From Didymella arachidicola (taxonomy: Eukaryota > Ascomycota > Dothideomycetes > Pleosporales > Didymellaceae), in the NCBI GenBank assembly GCA_016630955.3, contig CM049987.1, positions 2,790,001 through 2,854,000 on the forward strand: DNA of 64,000 bases, given 5' to 3'. Of the stretch, positions 34,834-44,674 are shown in pieces (within the stretch, counting starts at the first letter, position 1; each line of letters begins with the position of its first letter). The notes below the pieces were generated by a model. That model did no database searches, was not told where the DNA came from, and saw only the letters and a program-made list of their open reading frames with translations. The position numbers and the translations under genes were made by a program.

Positions 34834-36111
34834 ATGCGCCTCAACTACACCCATGACTTCATTCGCATAGGAAATGTCGAGATCAACGCCCTATCTCGAG
34901 TCACAGAGCTGGACTCTGGACTCATCACGGGACCCAGTGCATACGAGCGTCACGTTGACGGAACCACGACTGCATCGCATTCGTATGACTCATTGCAGAA
35001 GATCGAACGGCAGCTAGCGATCATCATTCCTTGTATGAACGAAGATCCTGAGATCCTACTAGGTGTTCTTCGTGGTATTCCACATCACTGTCTTGTCATC
35101 GTCGTCTCCAACAGCACTGCTGACAAGTACAAAGCGGAACGCGCGATGCTGACGGACTTCTGCGGAGGCTGTGCACGCAGCGCGTTGATCGTTCATCAAA
35201 CAGATCCTGCTCTTGCTAGCGCGTTCGCTACCGCCGGTCTGCCACAGATTCTTGACTATAACGCAAGCGCCGGGCGCATTCGTAGCGGTAAGGGCGAGGC
35301 AATGATGGTGGGGACTGTTCTCGCAAAGCTGCAAAGGAAACAGTTCGTTGGCTTCATCGACGCCGATAATTTCGTACCTGGCGCCGTGCACGAGTACTGT
35401 AAAGTATTTGCAACAGGTTTGTACCAAGCTCTTAATGTTCCTATGCCCTTGGACATGGACACTGAGTATTCCCGGGAGCAGACACTCGTCATGGTTCGCA
35501 TCAAGTGGAAGTCTAAGCCGAAGATTGTCGAGGGCAGGCTCGTCAACCAGGAGTCAGGTCGCTGTTCACGGATTGTCAATGCCTGGATGAACCGTCTGCT
35601 TACCTCAATCACCATGCGTGAGGAACACTCCAACTTCATTCAGACAGCTAACGCAGGCGAACATGCAATGTCGACTGATCTAGCACTGAGACTCAACTTC
35701 GCCACCGGGTATGCCGTTGAGCCGTATCAACTCGTCAACCTACTGGAGCGCTCCGGAGCGTTTCCATGTCCACTCACACCTCCGCCCTCGCCACCTCTAT
35801 GTGGAGACGACGAAACCTACCCTTTGCTAGCGGTAAATCCAGGTTTTAAAATCAAGATAATGCAAATCGAGACTCTGAATCCACACATCCATGATTTCAG
35901 CAAGGGGGAGGAGCATATTGCGCGTATGCAGGCACAGGGGCTCGGCACAATCTTCCACTCTTCGCTCATCAATCAGGAAACTAAGGAGCAACTGCAGGCA
36001 TTTATTGGACATGAGCTCGAAACAGTGGTTGGTGATGGAATACCTGAGGTCCCACGTACATATCCTTGCATGCAAGGCCGGAAGCTCGAGGCATTTTGGA
36101 AGTCGATTTGA
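34834..36111 (+). CDS. Mannosyl-3-phosphoglycerate synthase (GT55), 425 aa
   Basis: Transfers mannose from GDP-mannose to 3-phosphoglycerate, the first step toward the compatible solute mannosylglycerate. The reaction is cytosolic. Intronless. Evidence: IGNVEINALSRVTELDSGLI at the start, QLAIIIPCMNEDPEILLGVL near residue 60-79 (nucleotide-sugar fold), IRSGKGEAMMVG near 150, FVGFIDADNFVPGAVHEYC near 171-190 with the metal-binding DAD, and a long C-terminal half with IQTANAGEHAMS and NPHIHDFSKGEEHI. These match GT55 enzymes known from thermophilic prokaryotes and some ascomycetes. I chose the ATG at 34834 because family members usually begin MRL; an upstream ATG at 34789 is also possible. The matching phosphatase gene is not adjacent. 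Confidence 0.85.
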   Translation: MRLNYTHDFIRIGNVEINALSRVTELDSGLITGPSAYERHVDGTTTASHSYDSLQKIERQLAIIIPCMNEDPEILLGVLRGIPHHCLVIVVSNSTADKYKAERAMLTDFCGGCARSALIVHQTDPALASAFATAGLPQILDYNASAGRIRSGKGEAMMVGTVLAKLQRKQFVGFIDADNFVPGAVHEYCKVFATGLYQALNVPMPLDMDTEYSREQTLVMVRIKWKSKPKIVEGRLVNQESGRCSRIVNAWMNRLLTSITMREEHSNFIQTANAGEHAMSTDLALRLNFATGYAVEPYQLVNLLERSGAFPCPLTPPPSPPLCGDDETYPLLAVNPGFKIKIMQIETLNPHIHDFSKGEEHIARMQAQGLGTIFHSSLINQETKEQLQAFIGHELETVVGDGIPEVPRTYPCMQGRKLEAFWKSI

Positions 36112-36780
36112 TCGTCGGGGCCGCCACCTGCAAACAGACTGCTGATGTAGAACGATACAATAGTTACAGCTCTCTACGCTTCCGTATAAAGGTCTGGTTT
36201 CATCTGAACGCTGTAACATCCTATGTTTTGAGCTGCCCACCTCGTCTATCTTACAACACTGTTCCACCTTTGATCTTGAGTGATCGTGATAGGGAGGTTC
36301 ATGATGATAGTAAGCTTCAGAATATATATGTAATGTTGAGAGCCCAATCGAACATTTCGAGCATGACCTTGATGAATCGAGCAATGTATATACTGAGGCT
36401 GATAGCACGTGTCAGGGTGACAGCGGTGTATCCAGTAAGGGTCGTAGTGTGCATGACCTTGCGGAGGACGTGTACGATGCTCCAAGCGCATAAATCCATT
36501 ACAAATGTGCTCAGGACGAGAACGTGAGCGTATTGACGAACCTGGTGATGGCCTGCTATCGGTTGTGGTGACGCAATAGCTTATGGCAAGCATCTGCGGT
36601 TTGGTCAAGGATCTAATATGTTGGGCATCAACAGAGCGCTTCACTGCAAGAATCTGCAGATGTAATCTGTTGCGATGCTCTGAGATGCTCTGAGGTGTTA
36701 GACATAAAGAGCATTTCCGCGCGATCGCCAGCGGTGTGGTGGAATTAATTTGGACTGATGGTGTCGATGGATGTCCTTCA
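36112..36780. other. Convergent intergenic region
   Basis: 3' flanks of the GT55 gene and of the membrane-protein gene. Nothing recognised. Confidence 0.5.
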
Positions 36781-37727
36781 TTACATGTTCTTGCCATGCG
36801 GTGCCAATTCAGTGGGTCCCACCGCTGCAGGCAGCTCAGCAGCCATCTGAGGCGAAGGCGCTTCCTGTCGATAGACTGTTTCCCCTTGATGATCCATGGC
36901 TGTTTCCTGGTACGAGGATACGTCGCCCTTGTAGTCCGTGGCAGGAACGTATGGCTTCGGCGCTTCCTTATCTGCGCTAGTCTGTCGCCTTCGTCGCAGC
37001 CAGAGGAGTGCTCCAATCGCAGCAAGCCCAATGAAGCCAAGGGGTATCCCAATGCCAAGTCCAATCTTTGCACCAGTGCTCAGACTTGCAGAGATTAAGT
37101 CTTGTTGCGTGTTACCACCAAGTGATGTACTGTCTCCAGTTGGCGAGCTAGTGCTGTCGACCTGTGTAGCAGTAAGCTCCTGCGATATAGTACTGAGGTG
37201 GATGCTGATAGGAGTCGTTGATGTTGATTGAGTGCTGACTCTGTTTTCGAAGCTTGCTGTAGCGTATACGACAGGATCGGCGGCCTTGAAAGTCAGGTCA
37301 TCGATTGTGCAGCAGGTCAAATTGGTGTCAGCCTGTCTCGGCCAATCTTTCAGACTGCCACCAACGTAGGCACAACAGTAAGATTCGCTCTCTATGCATT
37401 TGAACAGCAGACCGGTGTTCCTTGTTTTTTCTGGAAAGGTGAGTTCTTGCAGATGCGAGACAAAATCCCTGTGGACATACCGATGGATTCGCAATACCTA
37501 GGGCATGCAGGATCCTGCCAAGTTTTGTCTGTACATGCCGTTCTCCAAAACCAGTTCTTATTTTCTTTGTCATCCTTATGTCTGCACATGCCATTGGTGA
37601 GACACAAGTCGCCAACCGGACAACAGGTCGAATGACCTCCTGCATCTACTGCCGTCATGTTGCACGGCACATGAGTCGTATCATCGAAAGGCGTCGACCT
37701 GCCTGCCAGGTTGTAACATGTTGCCAT
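36781..37727 (-). CDS. Cys-rich single-pass membrane protein, two exons seen, start uncertain, about 298 aa
   Basis: Minus-strand exons 37727-37481 and 37430-36781, 50-nt intron (GTATGT...CAG). The ectodomain is Cys-rich: CYNLAGRSTPFDDTTHVPCN, CCPVGDLCLTNGMC, WRTACTDKTW, CPRYCESIE, CIESESYCC, LTCCTID. This order is that of a frequent fungal surface-protein class with CCP..D.CL..G.C repeats. A Ser/Thr-rich stalk follows, then one helix (IGLGIGIPLGFIGLAAIGAL) and a tail of about 65 residues with Tyr, Pro and acidic residues. The ATG used (37727) has no signal peptide after it, so a short upstream exon with the signal sequence is probably missing; I could not place it. Proposed role is a wall or surface sensor, by analogy only. 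Confidence 0.68.
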
Positions 37728-40389
37728 CTTGTTCAGTTGATCGCGGTCCAATTAATGTTCTGTTCAAGCTTTGAAAGGCTTGGAAAGCGATGTGTCGTAG
37801 AAAAGGATGATAGGCACACAAAGGCGTACTCGCAGGGGAACTCGGACACACAGTATATGAACAGGTATGGTAACCTTAGGCGTGCTGCACAGCCAGCTTA
37901 TTTACTTTTGTGTTAGCCGAGATCCGTACAACCAGATTGTAACTCGCTGTGTGACACTCCTAGCCAATGATCCAGTGTGTGGGTCTTACGGCGCGCTGCA
38001 CACCCTGCTTGGCCAATTTCCGCTGCACGAAGGGAAAGCTTGGCAATGCATTCTTACAATTGCTGAATCGCGACCGAGATTCTGCCGTGTCGCGAGCCGC
38101 CGGTGAAGCTGTTCTCAGGCCGGGGCGGAGGTGGTCACATTTCGCTGTGAGAATAAAGTCGTGCATTCAGGAATTTGCTTCAAAATCGAAATGAAGCAAG
38201 ACCGTTTGCGTACTGCGAAGTTGTCTCCTGGCTGGCTTTCATCGAGAAGCCAAGGAGAATGGTCGATGCGTGACTGTGGATCTGGCTAACTGTGTCCCAT
38301 CGCCATCTGTGGTAGATCATGCACAGCTTGACTTTGTTCTACCAAAGCTCAACACTGCTCATAAAGAAAACCGGGCTGGACAATGCCGTCTTTCTACGGC
38401 AGATTGTGTCCTGTAAAGCGCATGCTAGATCGACTCTGCTGTTGAGCAGCCAAAATAACGTGCCTGGAGTGCTCCTTGAACGTATTTCCCTGACGGATCC
38501 ACTCGGTTGCCTCAAGCTCGATTTTTGGGCATCGTAAAGCAAGCTCAATGAGAGCGGGAAAATCCAGTTTCAATCTGACAGCGATTCCTTTCAGGCCATC
38601 CTCAACCGAATTGGTCCGCCGATGATTGCAAAGATCACCCTCCATTACCTACCTCCGCGTGAACACACAAACCCGCACTTTCGATCCAAGGTCATTCTAC
38701 ATATGTGACAATAGCTAGCTAGTCCAATATGCTTGCAACGCGCAACGGTATGTGTGATCTGGAAATATCCGCAAATGAATAAAAGGTGAGCTGTTGAATT
38801 TGCATTTACGAAGTTTCGGAAAAAACCTTGAAGAAGCAGGTAGAGACCGTTTGCACAAGCTGCATGTCCACAGAACCTTTGACCTTTCAAAGCGATCGAT
38901 GTAGCCGAAGAGAGAGTCTTACAGGCAGCTTTGACTCCTACCAAAAGTGATCCGACTGCTAACAATGTTGACGAGGTATACCGCGGGGGTACGGGTTACA
39001 TATCGAGCAGCGACTGGTCGAAATGGATATTCTTGCTTTCGAGCTTCCGTCAGCGTGTGATGGAGCCAGCATCTCAACGGAAGCATTCTGCTGGTCCACA
39101 GCCCAACGACAAGTCTTCGCGAATTCTGCTTAGAAACAGGCCAAGTCAGATAAGATAGAGGTATGGAGGAGCTTGCCTGTCAGAAATTTGCAACAAGGGC
39201 AGGCTTGGTGGTTGGCGAAGTAGAGAGGTCTCCCGGAGCCTGGCGTGGCCATTCCCTGACAAGGGCTCGATTATGATGCGAATTTTAGTACAGACCGTCA
39301 CTACAGCATCACCGCCTGAACATGCTGGCAATCTGCAATCGGTCGACAGGCTGCCTTAGCTTGCCCAGGGACTCCCTCAGCCACTGTTATTCGCTGCTAG
39401 CCCATCGAAAAGCATGCAAGAGGGACATGTAACCAACAGTCTAGCATCTGTCAGCCATGATAGAGGTAGTAGGGCGGTCGCCAGGGTGTCACGGCAAGAT
39501 CAGGGCGCAGGGATACCTTCAATGCCTACTGTGCATGGCTCCGGTGGTAGGGATGAGCCCACCCATGAGTCATTGTGTAGCTGCAGACAGGTGGGGAAAA
39601 TACTTCTGAACAGAATGAACAATGTGTCGAGGTTGCCGCAACCGCCAGCACCTCAAGACACCGAGTCAATTAAGCATCGAGATTAAACCTTTGACTTTAA
39701 TCAGCCTCGTTCAGCTCAGAGCGATAATCTTACCAGCCTTCTGGGGATCGGAATGACGGTGACGGTTCGTCCCGCTTGAGAGTGATGGATTCGCGTTTGT
39801 GAAATGTGATGTCGGCTGTACGTACACAGTAGAGACGCGACAAAACGCGCCAAAGAAAAGTGGGGCATTTTAGCGCCCATGGTCGTGCTGTAGACCGCAG
39901 CTGCCCTGGATGTTTTCAACCAACCGTTTCGCCATCATGTCAGAACACTAATGCATCAATCAATACGAGTGTCTACCGTTATCATTCATATGGTCAAGGC
40001 GCTGCTATATTTGAAGCGCTAAGTGGTACCAAGCGGCGACGAGCGCGCGAGGACGGCGATCATTCAGGCGAGTTGCCTGATGCCCACGCAGCAGAAGCCA
40101 GGGAGCGCAGAGCGTTCCTTCACACTATGCGCCAATAGCTCCGTGAGCTCGGAAACGAAGGAGTCAATCCCTAAGATCAATCTCGCAATACATTCGGAAG
40201 TCCAGGCGGATGGCCTGCTTCGCGTGCTGCCGAGTCAACAGTCTCACAACCTTCCATCCATCCCAACAGTGATGGTCTTTCAGCTGCGGATGACCAATTG
40301 CCGGCTGGCGCTGCTCATAGCGTTTCCAAGTGGCTCTGGCGCCCTGATCAACTTCGGGTCGAAGTAGCCGAGGGATGTAGACTACATGT
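37728..40389. other. Gene-poor accessory region
   Basis: About 2.7 kb without a supported gene. Some weak coding-like pieces occur at 39.4-40.3 kb and could be the degraded N-terminal part of the neighbouring transcription-factor relic, but no zinc cluster is readable. Confidence 0.4.
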
Positions 40390-40980
40390 GACATGCTGGG
40401 ATCTTCTGCAATAGAGTCAAAATTATTTCGATCACTAGCATCCATCTTTCCCGTTCCTGCACGCTCCCGGTCTACTGGAACTCTTCCAAGATGTAGCCCG
40501 CGTGGGCCATCTTCCGTCGAACATTGCACCTGCAGTCTCGTTCGAACATATCATTATACGCTCAGTCATGTCCATAGCTGTCACCTTCGCCTGAACAGAT
40601 GTCGACATCGTAATCACGTGCTCTCTGTCAAAGAAGCTGAATTACGAAAGCGCTTGTTCTGGCCAGTCTTCTGCATAGATCGCTACATATCCATTCGTCT
40701 TGGCAATCCCACTATTTGACCTCCGATGATAGCGACGTTTGTTACCCGCAAACTGAGCGTCACGCTCTCATAAACGGCGATAGAGCGGGTCCATTTACAT
40801 TTTCACGCTGTACTCACTGGTTAACATGCGCAGAACATGACGGTCGGTTTGATCTTATCGACTTTCTTGCCCATCATCCAGATATTCGCGGAATTATTAT
40901 GCAGGTACGCAATAAGGCCTCCGTCCGTGACCAATACGACGACGGTCAGGCTCTGTCAATCCAGGCCGAGGATGTCTAGT
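40390..40980 (+). pseudogene. Relic fungal transcription factor (fungal-specific regulatory domain)
   Basis: The segment at about 40639-40710 encodes ELRKRLFWPVFCIDRYIS followed by IRLGNPTI, the signature of the middle domain of Zn(II)2Cys6 regulators ('ELRRRLFW..Y..DRY.S..LGRP'). Right after it a stop follows the shared bases, and the continuation (SDDSDVCYPQTERHAL) sits in another frame at 40716-40978, where family members have the 'IDDDDIDVPLP' element. Upstream, conserved-looking blocks are spread over several frames with stops. The zinc-cluster domain was not found. This is a dead regulator gene, next to a dead transporter with the same orientation. Confidence 0.6.
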
Positions 40981-40999
40981 GGTGGACCATGATCGACGA

Positions 41000-42250
41000 A
41001 CAAGCTTGATCAAGATGCTATCACGAACGCAAGGCTTAACCGTCTTGAGAAAGATCTTGGTCTTCGCAAAACTCAATATAGCACTTGTATCTCAATTCTC
41101 TACGTTGGCTATCTATTTGCGCAAATCCCGCCAAACATGCCTATGTCGTCAAAGAAGGTCAGGCCTTTGGTATACATGACATGTTGCGCAATGGTTTGGA
41201 GTTGTGCTGCCACTCACGGCACTCGTCAAAAACTATACCGTCTTTTTCCTTGTGCGATTCTTCCTCGGTTTTGTCCAAGCATCGTTCTATCCTGGATCCT
41301 TCCGCTATTCTATTCGCGCAAGAAGATTGCCACGCATGTGTCAATTTGATATGCAGGTACAGCCCATATCCTATAATCGCCATTGACGGATTTATGCCGC
41401 GTGAGAATGTTACTTAACAATGGAAGGAAATATCTTCGCGGTGTCTTTTGTAAGACTGATCACGGCTATCACTTTCGCCACTCTCGATGAAAAGCATGAC
41501 ATGCATGGATGGCAACAGTGATTCAATTAGCACCTTGATGTCTCGTACATATGCTGACCCCGTCAGGCTGTTCAGAACTGAAAGCATTGTTACGATCAGT
41601 GTCGCCATCGTCTGCGTCTGGCTGCTACCCGATGAGCCTCTCACCATAAAGTGGCTCTCTCCAGAGCAACGTTAGCTTGCACATGACCGCATTCACAGAG
41701 ATACTGTTGTCTTGGAATCAAGGGAGTCAAATCAGGCCTCACGCAAGCCTTGCACGACCCAAGGCACTATCTCCTAGTATTCATGCAGAATATGCATTTG
41801 AGCGCAACATTCTTCAATCAGGTAAGTTCTATCCAGTCTAGCACTGAAAGCTTCAGAAATGATAACGCAGATTTTTGCCGGCTGTCGTCTCGTTTTTCGG
41901 TTTCAGCACGACGATACTCTGGTCCTTACCGCACCGCCTTCGTTCGTGGCAGGTATCGTCGGCATCTGCGTTGGCATTTCTTCTCGTAAGTTCAACGAGA
42001 AAATGGGGCACATCACCGCCATGAATGGGATTGCGACCATCGAATTCGTTATCAGCGCCGTCACTCTTAACCTGCCAGCGCGCTACCTCTCATGCTTTTT
42101 GTTGGCATCAAGATTTTCCACCCTCAATAGGCGTGCATATTTCGCAGACTGACCTACATCCATGCGTTTACTTGGTCAGTTTCGTCATTCTCGATTGGGT
42201 TTCGGGGACCTGCACATCGCTCCATGATCATTCATGCGAATAAAATACAA
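41000..42250 (+). pseudogene. Relic Dal5/allantoate-permease-type MFS transporter
   Basis: Blocks of a Dal5-family transporter lie in the correct order but in different frames. From about 41007 to 41219 one frame reads DQDAITNARLNRLEKDLG, LRKTQYSTCISILYVGYL, FAQIPPNM and a TM2-TM3 stretch. The frame then shifts to VKNYTVFFLVRFFLGFVQ (TM4, motif RFFLG) and shifts again to FYSRKKIATHVSI. After a scrambled part, TIKWLSPEQR is followed by TAG at 41673-41675 and then LAHDRIHRDTV in the same frame; relatives read '..EERQLAHDRI', so the stop replaces a Gln codon. MQNMHLSATFFNQ near 41785, then LTAPPSFVAGIVGI-like and MNGIATIEFVISAVTLNLPA near 42020 complete the C-terminal half. It cannot be functional. 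Confidence 0.85.
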
Positions 42251-42340
42251 TGAATTTAGTAGTCGTCAAGACTATGAGAAGATACTGCCCCTGCACAATG
42301 CTTCCACGATTGTTTCCTCCTGTGTCACGAACAATGCCAC

Positions 42341-43055
42341 CTACTGACCGAATGTGAACTCTGGGATGTTAATATCCGTGACCTTCCAGGTGATACCACC
42401 GTCATCGGTAGACATCTCGCCCGTGACGCCCGCACCCTTGCCCATTGTCTGATCGTAGTTGGGATCGGCAGAATCAAGGGTAATGACCGTGTCGATCCAC
42501 TTATGAGCGGGTATGGTACCGCAGTTGTTCTCTGCACACTCGACAGCGCTACCCCAGCCTTGCGCGTGGCCATCACTGGTGCTAAGGGTAGCGACCTGCT
42601 TGTCGTTGATCGAGACATACTGAGTGTAGTTACCACTAGCATCATCAAACTTGTCTTTGGCGATGTCAGTACCATTTCACTGCTCTATCATTTTGATACT
42701 TACAGTGCATGGTGATCTTCTCAGCCCCCACGGCATTCGTGCCGTCAGTTTGCACAGGCATCTGAGAGTTGGCGCCAGTGCTCAATAGGGTGTACGCATA
42801 GATTGACCAAAACGATGTCGGCATGGTAGCGTCGGCAATCGACTGGATCAGATCACCCTTGGATGTACCCATACCGACCCAAAGGCTGGCGTCACCAACG
42901 TTGTTGCTGGGACTCTCGGGCAGTACAAGTGTCGATGTAGACTCGCGAATCCAGGTACCTGAACCAACAGGACCAGTGCTGAAAGATGGGCCCATTGCAG
43001 CTTCAACGGAGGCAGCAGCAGCCAGGACGGGAAGGATCTGGCGGAAAGAAGGCAT
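42341..43055 (-). CDS. Secreted protein, possible jelly-roll/eqolisin-like fold, two exons, 221 aa
   Basis: Minus-strand exons 43055-42704 and 42654-42341, 49-nt intron (GTAAGT...AAG). The ATG at 43055 starts a signal peptide (MPSFRQILPVLAAAASVEAA). The mature protein is about 200 residues, rich in Thr, Ser, Gly and Trp. It has a beta-sandwich character: GSGTWIRESTSTLVLP, DASLWVGMGTSKGDLIQS, SFWSIYAYTLL, KITMHYKFDDASGNYTQY, GWGSAVECAENNCGTIP with one likely disulfide, and ITWKVTDINIPEFTFGQ at the end. The pattern is reminiscent of G1-peptidase (eqolisin)-like or concanavalin-like secreted fungal proteins, but the catalytic Gln/Glu pair of eqolisins could not be assigned. Function is unknown. 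It is the only intact gene in a decayed 7-kb island. Confidence 0.72.
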
Positions 43056-43613
43056 TTTGGTGGGTTTGAACGAATGACTCCAGGTCAATGAGAACTGCGA
43101 ATGAATTGAAAGATGCACAAAGAAGTTGAAGAGAATGGACTGCAAAAATGCAATCAACAGCAAAACCTCTTGCTTTTCATGTCAGGTATGCATTGACAAT
43201 GGTGCCTTGACCCACCGAATTCCATACGTAGGCTAAGCGCTGGGGCCGTATAGAGTGGACCTTGCCGTTGCGCCTTTCATTTCGATGTCTCGTGAGCTCG
43301 GAACAATAGCTTCATAGGTATGATCTACAGTGTGTAGGCACTCTACTGAGCCTGTTTCTCCGCAGCCCTTGTATTTCCTTGGCCGAAGCTTAGCTCCTTA
43401 CGTCTATTCTGATAAGCAATAGAGCCGTGCAGTCATCCAGCATAGTGGTAGTTTCGGAGGTCCCAGCAACCACTGACTCTCGAAACATTTGCAATGCGGC
43501 GTGTTTACTAGCTCAAGGTTACCCTAGTACGAAGGAATCGTGTGCAACGGAGAAACCACGAGTAGGGGTAGTAGATGCCTCTATGAGCTGCAGAACAATC
43601 ATTCAGGTTGCTC
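43056..43613. other. Intergenic region
   Basis: Upstream flank of the secreted-protein gene. No other feature seen. Confidence 0.5.
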
Positions 43614-43815
43614 TACTGTGGTGTGTGCCATAAGTTTTGTAGGTGGGTCTTAGTGAGAGGCTAATGTATCAAAATATTTACAGCTCGCAATTTGATAAAA
43701 TGTAATGTTGTCAGCTGCTGAAACAGCTCTAGTTAGACAGCACTAAATTTAAGATCTTAGTCTGCACCCCTAGACGCAGTTCCTCACCTACGAAACTTAT
43801 GCACATACCACCGGA
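43614..43815. mobile_element. Degenerate MITE, same family as the 44.0-kb copy
   Basis: The left end (TACTGTGGTGTGTGCCATAA, then GTTTTGTAGGTGGGTC, from 43614) matches the terminal repeat of the intact MITE at 44025 in its first nine bases, in TAAGT and in TGTAGGTGGGTC. A decayed inverted copy (CACCTACGAAACTTATGCAC then ATACCAC) ends near 43811. The right-end AGTA is lost. Length of about 200 bp is close to the 220 bp of the better copy. Confidence 0.6.
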
Positions 43816-44024
43816 TTGTCTGCGGAAACTCCGTCACGCGCGATATCCGCGGGGCATGAATGCACGGTTTAGAAGTCACGTGCCGAAATTTCCACTAACA
43901 TCCCAGTGGTACCACAGTAACTAAATTACGTGAACCCCATGCTCTTTTGGGCTTGATAGTTTCCAGTAACGATTTTCTATAACACAATGCGTAGCGTCTC
44001 CATTCACGCATCTCTGCAGAAGCA

Positions 44025-44248
44025 TACTGTGGTATCAGGCGTAAGTAGTGTAGGTGGGTCCCGGAGTCCAGAAGTGCGGACTGAGAACGCAGCAGGCTTT
44101 CCTAGCAACTGTGTCAAATAGCAGCAGCTTTAGGTGCTAAATAATACTCTATTAGTCCTGTTAAAGCTAGCACAGGTTTTAACACGCTGACCGTAGTCAT
44201 CAGCTACATCGGGACCCACCTACACTACTTACGCCTGACACCACAGTA
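44025..44248. mobile_element. MITE with 37-bp terminal inverted repeats and TA target duplication
   Basis: The 220-bp element 44027-44246 is flanked by TA on both sides (44025-44026, 44247-44248). Its left end, CTGTGGTATCAGGCGTAAGT then AGTGTAGGTGGGTCCCG, is the reverse complement of the right end with one mismatch over 37 bp (A/G at element base 8). No coding capacity. TA duplication and simple inverted repeats are those of non-autonomous Tc1/mariner-like elements (Fot1/pogo or related). The near-identity of the two arms suggests recent movement. Confidence 0.88.
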
Positions 44249-44674
44249 CAGGCAATCGCGTTCTCTCTTATGTACAACATTTCATGAGATTGAGAAACTG
44301 CGCAATGACAACATTCTCTCAGCCTTCTCTATTCGTCTGCGTTGTGCTTGTGCGGTGATACGAGAGTGTGCTGGTGGTGTAAAAAGGAACGCAGGCGTGC
44401 CGCGAAGTGCGAGCACAGCTAGGTAGGGTTGTGGAAATGAGTCCTGGTCTGTGTACCACACATCTTTGCCGATATTCGCCTTGGAAGCTGCTCAGGGATA
44501 AGTCAGACTTTGGTTCTGGGACTCGTGAAGCAGCTGTGTGAGTATCTTATTGAGCCCAAAGCAGCCTTCCGTCGTGCGATCCAACACACACCTACGGAGT
44601 TCTCTCGTTCGCGTGTACCATAGGTATTGCACAATCCAAAGTCATCGATATCTCTATCCCTCGATATCCGTCTC
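44249..44674. other. Intergenic region
   Basis: 3' flank of the RING gene on the minus strand. Nothing recognised. Confidence 0.5.

Noticed and set aside
43911..43919. ACCACAGTA as the right end of the 43.6-kb MITE, giving a 302-bp element
   Set aside because: The inner part of the inverted arm is found at 43783-43811 instead; the 43911 match is only 9 bp and may be chance.
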